Positions 15,531-26,422 of a stretch of DNA of 64,000 nucleotides are shown here, piece after piece. The position numbers and the translations under genes were made by a program. Where the stretch lies: NCBI GenBank assembly GCA_023512835.1, contig CM042091.1, positions 7,487,079 to 7,551,078 on the forward strand. Direction: 5' to 3'. The stretch's first letter is position 1. Each line of letters starts with the position of its first letter. This DNA comes from Taxillus chinensis. Taxonomy: Eukaryota; Streptophyta; Magnoliopsida; Santalales; Loranthaceae. Below the pieces are notes generated by a model. It saw only the letters and a list, made by a program, of their open reading frames with translations. It did no database searches and was not told where the DNA came from.

Positions 15531-16257
15531 TGGCGGGAACGGGGGAGATGGCCGGTAACGGAACGGGGCAGAGATCGAGGCCGGTATGTTTGTTTGTTTT
15601 GTTTTGTACTTAGGGTTAGTTTGAAATGACAAGGAGGCAAGAGCTTTATAGCATAGAGCTTTTAACGTGGAGGGCTAGAGCTTTATAACATTAATTGTCG
15701 GTAATGACAAGACAGTGTTAATATATATCAGCCGTTAACCTAAATAATTTTTATTTTTTCAAAATAAATGCTTTCTTTTAACTTAATTAACATTAATTAA
15801 ATATTAATGATAAAAATGATAAAAATCCTCAACTTAATTAACATTATCACAATGATAAAAATCCAGTTTTTTTTTTTGATGATTTTAAATGTCAAACTTT
15901 TGCCCGGATTGGACACGGATTGATTTATACGATAATTTTTTTTCCCCATCTCCGGCAGTCATATAAATATATTTTTTTAATTTTTATAGGGGGATACAAA
16001 ATACAGCTGCTACAGTAATCATATATATATATATACACACACATTTATAACCGACTAACTTTGGTGTATTTATATTCGAATACTGATCGACGTGACATCA
16101 TTTTTTTCGCTATGATTAACATGTAAAAAAAATAATAATATGTTATTTATGATTTAAATATTATTACGTGAATTTGGTTGTATTGTCCTATTAAATATCA
16201 AGCAGTTAAATAAAATTATAAATTGAGTCATTCAACCGTGATCTAACATTTATAATT
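15531..16257. other. Intergenic region between ACA and the Copia element
   Basis: AT-rich DNA upstream of the Ca2+-ATPase gene, with a short (TA)n/(CA)n run at about 16020-16042. It should contain the ACA promoter. No gene is seen. Confidence 0.6.
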
Positions 16258-16423
16258 TGTTAGAATCTGGTCAAGACACACCCCCCCCGCCCCCCCCCCC
16301 CCCCGCAGTCACAAAATAAGCCGCCCGTACGGCTTTAAAACCCCTCGCGCTTTCGCCCCCGCTTCCACCTAGCTTCCTTCGACTTCTCCTTTTTCTTCCG
16401 ATATGGGACATAATTTCCCAACA
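16258..16423 (-). repeat. 3' LTR of the Copia element, 166 bp
   Basis: Left copy on the plus strand. It shares CCCGTACGGCTTTAAAAC and the block that runs through GACTTCTCCTTTTTCTTCCG into CCCAACA with the right copy. It differs by a run of C near 16281-16304, which accounts for much of the divergence. Confidence 0.85.
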
Positions 16424-16648
16424 ATCTCCCCCCTTGTCACATATCGAACTACATAATAGAACGCACCTATGAAACGAGCTACCACCATGTGGTTCATCAT
16501 GGAGCTCTCCCCCAATAATGTCTTCCGATTGAGAGCCAGGATTCGATCACCCGAAGACAATGATTTGTATTCCATAATCGACAAAGCCCCCCCATGAACT
16601 CCCCCGAGAAGACTTTCGATATAATGGAACAACCAGCTGCAACAACAG

Positions 16649-16860
16649 GCTCGATACCAGGTTTGTTAGGAATATTAAGTAAAGAAAACGAAAACATAAA
16701 ATCAACCACAAACAAGAACACCGATTTACGTGGTTCACCCCAGAATAGGGTTACGTCCACCAACGTGAATAATTCACTATATCAAAGAGAGGACCAGTCA
16801 CGATATTCATTGCGGTATTCACATAATTTTAATTATGGTGGAGAGAAATAGTTTCATCTA
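16649..16860 (-). mobile_element. Second, unrelated LTR-end fragment inside the Copia element
   Basis: A PBS-like GCTCGATACCA (16649-16659) is followed by TGTTAGGAATATTAAG (from 16664). Further on is GATTTACGTGGTTCACCCC, a phrase common in plant Copia LTRs. The sequence does not match the host element's LTR, so it looks like the edge of a second element inserted or recombined into the first. No far end or target duplication was found. Confidence 0.45.
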
Positions 16861-16894
16861 CTTTCCCTCAGCTGGTACCGACTAGATCCCCAAG

Positions 16895-16948
16895 AAAAAA
16901 AAAAACCAAAAAATAAAAAAAACACACCCCCCCCCCCCCCAAAACACC

Positions 16949-16979
<31 letters not shown>

Positions 16980-17022
16980 ACCCCCCCAAAAAAAAAACCC
17001 CCCCCCCCCCCCCCCCCCCCCT
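16895..17022. repeat. Alternating poly(C)/poly(A) low-complexity tract
   Basis: About 130 bp made almost only of long runs of C and A, inside the decayed Copia element. Open frames across it translate as poly-Gly or poly-Phe on the minus strand and are not genes. A long C run also interrupts the left LTR near 16281-16304. Confidence 0.9.
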
Positions 17023-19041
17023 CTCTTCTTCTTCCCACTCATGCGCAATCAATATATTGTCAATATATATATATATATAATAAATATATATATTAACCAA
17101 TACACCTCTGCTTTTTTTTTCGTTTTTTCCTTCCCCCCCCTTTTGTTTTTTACGGCACCTCACAAATCTCCACCTTGACGTAAAGCCAAAAAATAACCTC
17201 AACAAAAAACAGATAGTGATAAACTTGTATCGCCGCTACCGCCCGCCATGGGCTAAATCAAACTGTAGACATTGAGCAAGTCAAGACAATGCTTAAACTT
17301 GTCCGGTGGAACTGATTCGAAAACATATCACCTGGGTTATCCTTGGTGCCGACTTTCTTCACACGATTCTTCTTTCATTACGAATGAATTGATATCCGAC
17401 ATCAATGTGTTTAGTCCTCTCATGATGCACTTGATCTTTTGCCAAGCAGATAGACTAAGCTATCACAAAACACAATTGCTTGGTCCCCTGCCCCCCACCC
17501 CGCCCCCATCATTAACCAATTCCTTCACCTGATGTCTTCTTTTTTTCCTTTTTTGTCAACGCCATATATTCAACTTCAGTTTGGTGCCCTACCGATGACT
17601 GTAAAATAGCCTTCCAACCGAATCGACGTGAAGACATAACAAGGCTATGGACCATTGTCTATCCAAGTCGCTTTAATGAATCGCTTAGCTTTTCAAATAC
17701 ACAGGTGTTTAAATCCAAAATAATAGTCCCATGGCCTTCAAAAAGACACCCTTTACCGGAATTATCATCTCCTTTTACACCGATATGTCCAAGATCATAT
17801 GAACTGATGAATCGAAGATGATACAACTACATAACCAGAACCGTAGTTCCTTGTAGAATATAGAGTATTTTGCTTAACTCCTATCATTACTACCAAGGAA
17901 CCTCTAATTACCTTCAAGACTCCACTCATCAAATGAACCTTTGAAGCCAAAACCAGCCCAAAGCCCCAAAAATGGGATTCTTTTTCACTGTGGAACATGT
18001 GAACATTGGTGAGTGTTCGATGACACCATCATGCATTTGAATTGGACCAACCAACCAACACCCAACCCATGGTATCATTACCCATAATGACGTTTCCACC
18101 ATCGATTTTCTCATATTTTGAAAACCACCCCCCCCTTCGAGTCATAATGATAAAACAACTCGAGTCATACCATTTATCTAGGAGCGGATGGTAGCAACAA
18201 TCAAAACCAAATCGGATCCAAATGGGTATCCATCTCGATACAACTGCAACCTTTTCTTTTGCATTGTTTTCTCTTCGCCCTGCCCCCCCGGATTTTTCCA
18301 ATGTCCATGTTCCTTACATTTTGCACTGTGTGATTGATATTACCTTTGCTACGTTGTTATTCTTATATGCGATGACCCCTAAACTTCTGAATCCATCAAC
18401 AGGCCACTGAATTATCGAACTAGTTCCCATGAAGCTTAAGTAGGTGTATGGAGGCTTGACCGACTTCTTCCGACCGATTGTTTCTTTTCCAACAACAAAT
18501 GAATTCACAAAATTCTCATACGAAGGAGGTAAAGAAACAAGTAATATAGGGCTGCATCCTCATCATCAATTTTGACATCCACATTCCGCAAATCCATCAA
18601 AATTGAATTCAAATCATCAAGGTGATCTTTTAAGAATTTACCTTCATCCATTGGGAGAAGGAGCGGGGGGGCGCAGAGCGTTCCGTTAAAAAGCACCCTT
18701 CCCGAGATTTTGTCATGTAGAGACTCTCCAATTTCACCATGGCACTGCTGCAGATTCTTCATCTCGCTACTTCACAAATAATTTCATCCGACAAAACGGG
18801 TTGTTGAATGAGCTTTCTCTTCCACGACACCCAAAAAAAACCCCCTCCCCTACCAAGACCATGTGATTGTTTCTCCCAAAAGGGACCCCCACGTCCCCCC
18901 CGGGGGCCCTTCCTTCGTTTCAACAACGCACGCATCTTAATGCGCCACAGACTGAAATTATTTTTGCCAGTGAATTTATCGATCTTCATAGTGTGTGATT
19001 CCATCTTTGCTCTAGAACGGATTTCCACAGACGAACCAACA

Positions 19042-19053
19042 GCTCTGATACCA
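19042..19053 (-). other. Primer-binding site of the Copia element
   Basis: Minus-strand TGGTATCAGAGC matches the usual plant Copia PBS complementary to the 3' end of initiator tRNA-Met. Its position fixes the element's orientation and marks the right LTR as the 5' LTR. Confidence 0.85.
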
Positions 19054-19056
19054 GTT

Positions 19057-19231
19057 TGTTAGGTTCTGGTCAAGACACAGGCCCACCCGCATGTCACAAT
19101 ATTGTGCGCTTTGGGCTCGCCAGATCGGCCCGTACGGCTTTAAAACGCGTTGTGACATTTTGGGCCTGCTTCACTATATAAGCTTCTTGACTTCTCCTTT
19201 TTCTTCCGATATGGGACATAATTTCCCAACA
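19057..19231 (-). repeat. 5' LTR of the Copia element, 175 bp
   Basis: Right copy, bounded by TG..CA-type ends and followed by the ATAATT target duplication. It is less disturbed than the left copy and contains GCTTCACTATATAAGC near 19170, so a TATA-like word is present when read in plus orientation. The transcription start was not determined. Confidence 0.85.
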
Positions 19232-19237
19232 ATAATT

Positions 19238-22200
19238 GCAATTACAAATTATATTTTCTTGCCATTAACATGACATGCGTCTGTGTGACATCTACTATCA
19301 AGTGTGTATCCATCAACACACATTAAAATATAAATAAATATTTATACAACTAACATGCGGTATCTTCGTGTAATTGTGAGGAATTAAACAGCTATGGTCT
19401 TTTTTTTTTTTCTCTTCCTCCTTCGATGAATTGATAGTCTGTTACGTTGTCATGGTTACCCAAAGATTACGCAATCTCGGTTGTACCTAGCATTGCTCTT
19501 AAAATATCTCCCCTCCTCTTTCCATGAAGTCAGGGACGACACTAAGCTTTTTATTTTCGGTATTCAACATACGATTAATTATAACATTACTAAAAAATAC
19601 ATAAAATTTTCTAAAATTCTCTGTCTTCATAGTTTGATATGCTAGCTTCATTTTAAAAAATTATGAGTTCATATAAATTTACACAACTCATAAATAGTTT
19701 TAAATTATTTGAATCAAATATTTTTTAAATAATCATTTTTAAAAAAAAAAGATAATGTCAACCTATCAAATATTTTTAAATATTCGAAAAAAGTTATAAA
19801 TGAGTAAATAAACAGAGGGGTGGCCCAAATAGGGAGCGTACGAACTTGTGGCACATGATGGGCACAATGCAGTTGAGGGCGTGGTTGGGCCTGTGGCATG
19901 TGGGCCTACCACCGCTTTTAGTTAAGGGCGGCCCTCAGTCGTGGGCTACGGCCTTACCATCCTCGTAGGCCACTGGTCTGAGTCATTAACTTATAGGGTT
20001 GCCGTGACGCGGGACTGGAGCTGGAGTGCGGGTGAAGGTGAATAATGGGCTTTCGCAAAGTGGGCTTTATGGTATCGCTTCCCACGGTTCCCACTTCCGT
20101 GTGGGGTCGTTTGTCGCCGAGTGACGTCGGCAACCCACAGAATCTTTTCTATTATTTATTTACTTGTCACTAGGCCAAGCCCTCGGTACCACACTACTAG
20201 GTACAACCACGGTCCCAACGGGTTAGAGTTTCAACGCATTTCTCGAGTAATATTTTAAAAAAAACGAGGGCTCTCCTTTACCATATATACTTCTTAAAAA
20301 AACAAAATCTTTATCCCAAAGTTTTTTTAAAAAAGATGTAATAACGACTAATGACAAATACAAATATATGATTTGATGAATGTGTTAAATATTAATTTTT
20401 CCACGGCTAAGTTATGAAAATCTGACAAATAATCATTATATATATATATTAAATTTGAATAAACATTGATTAAAAAATTTATTTTATTCTATTTTATGAT
20501 TCACTTTAAGAAAATAAAGCATACTTTCAAGGATGCGTGTATATCTCACTTAGTAAGATGTTTTTTTTCCATTTGATTTATTTTAAATTTTATTGATATT
20601 TATTTTAAAAATTAATTATTAAATTAAATATTCATCTAATATATATTATGCCTGTAGGATTTAAATGCGATTTGAAGATTAATTTTGGTGCAAATTCAAT
20701 TAGAAAAAATATGAAGATAAATAAATAAATTTTAATTTATTAAAATTCAAAATTTTCTAATTGAATTTGAGTAAAACTTAACCGTTAAATCGCTTTAAAA
20801 TTTTACAAACATGATACATATTACATGAATATTTAATCCAACGGTTAATTTTTGAAATAAAAATCGATAAAGTCTAAAATAAGTCAAATCCTCACGGTGA
20901 TAAGTTGACTTTGCTCACTATTGAATACAAGTCTTTTTTTTTTAAGTTGTGGTATTATGAGAAAGAAATTTGGATATTGAGCTCTGACATTGAGGGACTT
21001 GAACCATTACAAACACCGGACTCGCTAAAATGCAAATTTTAACGAACGAATAGTAAAAATGAATAAACAAAACCTCAAGTTCAAACTCCCTAAAATTTTA
21101 GCACGGTGTGCTAAATAAATTTTAGTTAAAATTTAACTTTTATATAATTTAATTAGTTAAAATTTATATTACTACAGGCTCAATAAAAATTTAATTTTTA
21201 CTTTAAAATATTAATTTTGGGTGCAGCTCTCCGTGTAGCGAAGTCACTCCAGTTATGAATTTGGATTCGCTGGTAAGTAAGTTTAGATAGCTATCCTGGT
21301 GATCTGACTTATTTCAGACTTTGTTGAAATTTATTTTAAAAATTTAAAGTTAATTTAGTGATTAATTTTTATGTAAATTTAATTGGTAAATAAATTTTAA
21401 TTTTAAATCCGATTCTGTCGAATGTAATCCAAACTTTAAAAAGGAAAACACGCAGTGACACCTTGGGTTGATCTCTTCACAAATCGCGGGGGCAGTTGGG
21501 TAATTAAAATTTGTAAGAGGAGGTAGGCGCGAGGCGGAGGACAACTACTGACTGCGTCGACATGACCGCGGGGTCCATTACGAGCCCCGAATAAATAAAT
21601 TGGCGGTAAAAAGGAAGTGTAGTTATTCGGGTGGGACCAGGTTCCCCGCAATCAAGGCGGAGAAAGCTCCGTGGCCCCCGCCACGTGTCTAAATCGACGG
21701 TTCTCCGTCCCCCCGACGCACCCACGCGTCGCCAATCCAACCGCATGGAGGCGGCTCCAGCCCTGACAACCTAAAACAAATTAAACCGCGCTGTTCCCCA
21801 TTATTTCCTTGTCTTTGCTCCTTCTTGCCCACCCGAGGCGCCCTGCCCAGGCCAGCCCAGCCCTGGATTTAAATTTCAAAAGCCGTATTAAAAAAATCAC
21901 TCTTTTATTTATTGAAAAGTGTTGCTATTTATTTATTGCGGCCTACAAGACACGCGCTCTCCCTCTCGCATCACACACACACACACTCCCTCATCATTGA
22001 ATGCGCCAGTGCGTGACACCCAATTTTCGTTTATTATCTTCAATATTTTTCTGCCCTTTTTTAATATTTGTCTTTTAAAAAAACCTCCGGAATATTATAT
22101 AAAAAACACCCAACTTGCATTGTAATCTGTTTATTCAAACGAACATGCATTTTGTTTTTATTTAAAACTATTTTATTCAAAAAAAAAAAAAGAGACCAAT

Positions 22201-23785
22201 TAAAGAATCGACAGCACGGTATCCGAAAGATACGAGAGCATCGTGCAGTCTGTCGTACGCGAGTGAGGGAAGGGCACACATCAAGGATTTCGGTGGTGTG
22301 CATAGTCGTCCAGCTGCCCATTGCCTGCCTGCCTGTCAGACACCTCCCTCTCTCTCCTCCTCTCTTACTCACAGACCACAGTGGAGTAGGCTCAATCACA
22401 GACAAATTTAAAAATGGGAGAGGAAGAAAGAGACCACAGAGAACGAGGAAAAAAAAACTCGTCACATGGGGGGTCTGGGTCTCTGACTGATGGAGGAGGA
22501 TAGGTACCCTACACCCTGACTTCATATTAACTCTGCATTCACTACTGTAGGTCCTATGTGTACTAGCATATGGGTGTGTGTGTGTGTGTTGGGTGCGAAG
22601 CAGCAATGTGCGTGTATGTACGTGTATGCGCGTATCTACCCTCATGGAAATCAATTGAGCCTCATCATATCTTTATCATCACTTCACTTGATTGATCTCC
22701 TACCCATTATCATTATTACAAATCGCGTCAAATCCTCGTCATTTTTGGCACCCGCTGTCGTATGACCTGACAAAACTGCGGTTCGGCGACGCTGCGTGTG
22801 ACAACACACGACCTTAATCAATCCCAGATACATATTATATTAATTTTCCTAATAATTGTTGTTTGGACCCTGGTTAGCGCCCATCTTAAGCACTAAATTG
22901 GAACTCAACCAAACATTCGTAGGTGCGACAGTTGTGGCGAAGTAAGACAGGAAAACACAAGTCCGGCGCCCACCAAACCAGAAAGGCCCCACCCCCCATC
23001 GTACAAATAATTGAGAACCAATTTTCAAAAGCATAAAACAGGACCTCAAAGAGAAAACTAGAGCGAAACACCCAACTACATTTTAAATTAGCTGGCTGCC
23101 ACCTTGATTTTTGAGTTCAATTGTTCTATCTGTTACATAATTCATTCTAAATATTACACTCCGGCATACATGGCGTCAGCGGCGGGCAAAGAAGGCAGCT
23201 AATACTCAAAAAGCATCCACCTTCCAGTGACTGCTGTGTTCAACGCACATATGGGATCATGCATTTGATTGCATCTGGGATTTTTCAGGAAGAAAATAGA
23301 AAAACTACAGTTTCTTGCAGGAGTAATGGATAGAGTTACTGCACACTGTTTGGGTCCTCTTTTGAGTTCACCTCCTTACCTGGGATCCTCCCCCGTCAAC
23401 TATAATTTGATAAACATACAACAAACTGGTGATATAGCACAACATTCCACTTCCACTTTTTAAGTATAGCTTTGTATCTTGCACTAGCAGTCATTCTACG
23501 GCTAGTTATCAGTCCTGTTTCACCAACCAAGGATACTCACTGTTTAGTATAGTAATCGACTACTAGGTGGGGTAGGACCAAAAGAGAGAATAGAGCAAGT
23601 CGTTTACCAGACTGACGATGAACCAGAAGAACGAGACTTTCAAAAGTTGAAGCCTAAACTCCTACCGTTTCTTGACTAGGAGAGAAACTGCCATAACACG
23701 CAGATTAGCATATTTGGGTAACACAAGTTCATATCGGATTGCATGTCCGGACCGGCAACATATAATATTACGTAGAGGTGGTACG
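19238..23785. other. Intergenic region between the Copia element and the CCCH gene
   Basis: No gene could be resolved in 4.5 kb. GC-richer islands lie at about 19810-20150 and 21480-21850; the second contains a G-box or ABRE word, CCACGTGTC, at 21681-21689. Between them is AT-rich DNA with many A/T runs. The 197-aa minus-strand frame at 22061-22654 is low-complexity (His/Thr from CA repeats) and matches no family I know. The last few hundred bases should hold the 3' UTR of the CCCH gene. Confidence 0.5.
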
Positions 23786-26358
23786 CTACCTGGGTATGGG
23801 GAAATAGCACGACTTGAGCGATGCCAAGCCAAGTGTGGAGCCAGCTAACAGTATAGATGAACTAGTAATAGGCACACTGGGAGCAGACGACGCTGGTTCG
23901 GTCTCTTTAAGCTCGGGCTCACCCTGGTCCTCCCCGCGGTTGAGACCATTGGAGAACACAGATGCAAGCTCATCATCGGATTTCTTAGGAGATGAAAACA
24001 GATGTTCCGGGAGGATGTGCTCCAGGCTGACGAAAATTACACTACTTTTAAATACACCACCACAGGAATAAAGCGAAAGTGCCACAATAACTACAGATAA
24101 ACAAAGGAGGATTCCACTTTTTGAGAGCATTCGCCAATAGAGTCGAATCCCAAAAAGTCAAAGTTGCTAACCTTTCCTTCTTAGGGTCACCGGCGTCTTC
24201 ACGGGGGAAGTCGATCTTGCCCGTCGTGAGTCCATTTTGAGAATCAGTGAATTCGTTCTCATAGCCCACAGAAGCTGTTTTAGACAGCACGCCAGAAACG
24301 GACACAGGACTAAAACAACCATCTGCCGCATACAAAATCAACCCATAAGTACGAACTTTTTGGAATGAGATCACGCGTGCAGCAAGTATAATTGGGCTTG
24401 AATGCATAAAGGATAATTACAAACAAGTTCCCTAAGAACATATAAAAAGGAATAACAAAATGACTAACCTTGTGGAACCTCGCCACTGGTGCGAGATTGT
24501 GCAGCAGTGAAAGAATTGAAACTGGGATGGGAGTGAAGCTGAAGACCCGAGAGCCTGCGGGTCTGAAGTTCAATAGCTTGTTGAATATCAGCCTGTTCTT
24601 CCATCTTCCTTCTCCAAAGCATTTCCTGCTGGTTGCCGTACACCATTCTTCCCCCTACACGTTCGTTCAAACAGATTGTCCAAGGTCAAAAAAAAGGCTT
24701 AGCTATGCTTGGGCTTATGCTAGTGCGTATTTCACAAATGAGTTTAGTGCATATACCTAGCTGAAAATCATTAGGATCTCTCGAATCCTGTCCCGTAGGA
24801 GAGTCACAAGCAGAAAACTGATCAAACCTTTCCATCTGTTGCTGCTTCCTGCAACGGTCATGCACAGGCAATAATTACTATCTCAACGTGAACAGCATAT
24901 CAAACAAGCATCTTTCACTGCTAGAACCTAACAAGCGCGTTTCAGTAGTGAGAAGAAAATAGTGCCTGTATTTATCGGGAACTTTGCCCTTTTCCTTGTA
25001 GGGCTTAACCAACACCCTGGCATCACACACGAAATGTGGGTTCCCTTTGGCCAGAATGATCCTCACAGTCTCCGCGTACACGAAGGAAACAAACCCAAAC
25101 ATCCTTTTCTGCTGGTAGGGTATTCTCACGTCTTGCACCGGCCCATAGATGCTTCAGTGTTCCGTTATGCAAGACACCCACCAAAGAGAACAATTAACTC
25201 AAAATCTACAATACATTAGGAAAAAACTTACAAAATCATCAACTCAACCACCAACCTGAAATAGTTGGAAACATCTTCCTCTCTGAAGGTGCTATCAGCA
25301 GGAAAGGTCAGGTAGATCTGCCTCGAACTAGGGCTCATCATCCCCGCCGCACATTCCATCCGAAAACGCCCAAATTTGTTCATATCTTCGCCGGACATCA
25401 GCGCCGCCGCAGCCACCCTGCGGGATTAACGATAACAAACAAACAAGCTCAAAACACATTACCAGCGTTTCTATAAAAATGAAATAAAACAAGCCGAGAC
25501 AAGCTCTAAGTACCTCTGGCTGTACTTGGACCTCAGCATTTCTGGGTACGGGTCCGTGATATCAGGCTTCACCGGAAACTCCGATCCAGGAAGACCCATA
25601 CCGGACGGATTCTCGAAGCCACATCCATGAAGAAACCTGCAGCTGCTTCCGTTTTTGCAGAAGCCTCGGGAGTAATAGAGGCAGGGCTTCCAGCCAAAAC
25701 CAGAGGTGAGATCATCGGGACCGAAGCACACGTCGTTAACGGAGACACTGCGACGATGATGAACCCCACCCCAGTTTCCGGCCGCCTCGCCCCCGTAGCC
25801 AGGGAAACTGGCTGCCGCAAGCATTTCTCGGTGCCTCGTCGCTGGAGAGCAGTAGTCAGAGACGAACGAGAGCTGGTCCTGGAACCGAAGCTCGTCGAGT
25901 AGATCAGAACTGCTGCCTTTGGAGTGAGGCGGCCTGAAGGAAGCGGCGGGCGACGACTCCTCCGAGTTGGGAAAATCGGAGTACATGGAGGGAGATTCCC
26001 AGGACGGAGCGGGTGGAGGGATGGCGAGCGACGGCGGAAGACTGAATCCTCTGGCGCCGCCGAAGAGTCGGGAAGTGCTGGAAGGGTTGTGACGGGAGAG
26101 GAAAGGAGACGGGGAAGGCGGCGAAGGCGGCGAGATGGGTGCGGATGAGGCGTCGGACGAAAGGCCTACCAGTCCGAGCTCGGAGCGAGTCTTGACGACC
26201 ACGGAATGAAGGAGGGCTTCGGGTCCGAAGGCCAACCGAATCATTTCCTTCTCTCCGTAGTCTTGGATAAGAAGGAGACCCATAATTTTGGAGGCGTTTT
26301 CTGGGTCCAGTGTTTGGATCCTGGAAAACACGATCCTGGTCGCCTCGTACGCGTCCAT
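23786..26358 (-). CDS. CCCH zinc-finger and RRM protein (C3H46-like), 7 exons, 620 aa
   Basis: Predicted RNA-binding protein; the exact role of the family is not well fixed. Minus-strand exons: 26358-25514, 25417-25256, 25151-24966, 24848-24757, 24654-24469, 24322-24172, 24026-23786, all in phase. Residues 1-65 resemble the N-terminal PABC-like region of this plant family. A CCCH finger, C-x7-C-x5-C-x3-H, spans 226-244 ([19 protein letters not shown]). An RRM follows at about 313-390, with RQIYLTF as RNP2-like and [10 protein letters not shown] as RNP1. Then comes the family block around [12 protein letters not shown] and [28 protein letters not shown], likely helical. Intron 3 has a GC donor, AG|GCACTA; the join is required to restore DKYRKQQQ. 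The end, [11 protein letters not shown], stops slightly before the tail I recall in relatives. The 5' leader has a GA tract. Confidence 0.92.
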
Positions 26359-26383
26359 GATCCTAAAGCTTCGATTTTTTTTT

Positions 26384-26386
<3 letters not shown>

Positions 26387-26420
<34 letters not shown>
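26387..26420. repeat. (TC)n tract in the 5' leader of the CCCH gene
   Basis: About 16 TC units on the plus strand, read as GA repeats on the coding strand, 29-62 nt upstream of the start codon. GA/CT tracts in plant leaders and core promoters are common and may affect expression; no direct evidence here. Confidence 0.9.

Positions 26421-26422
<2 letters not shown>

Larger units (their letters stand above)
16258..19231 (-). mobile_element. Decayed, internally deleted Ty1/Copia retrotransposon
   Basis: Two similar LTRs (16258-16423 and 19057-19231) start TGTTAG and end CCCAACA on the plus strand. They are flanked by the same six bases, ATAATT (16252-16257 and 19232-19237). On the minus strand the PBS TGGTATCAGAGC, typical of initiator tRNA-Met priming, lies 3 nt inside the right LTR (19042-19053). 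A purine tract, AAGGGGGGAGAT, precedes the left LTR. Remnant coding, all broken: gag (DKFTGKNNFSLWRIKMRALL near 18970; DHLDDLNSILMDLRNVDVKIDDED near 18590), gag-pre-integrase (WFSKYEKIDGGNVIMGND near 18090; QMHDGVI near 18010), then RNase H (ILQSSVGHQTEVEYMA near 17590; KHIDVGYQFIRN near 17400). Integrase core and most of reverse transcriptase are missing. It cannot move unaided. Confidence 0.85.

Noticed and set aside
16854..17205. Glycine- and phenylalanine-rich minus-strand frames
   Set aside because: They are translations of the poly(C)/poly(A) tract inside the decayed Copia element.
22061..22654. 197-codon minus-strand frame
   Set aside because: Low-complexity product from CA-type repeats and A/T runs, with no recognisable domain and no splice-linked partner exons.
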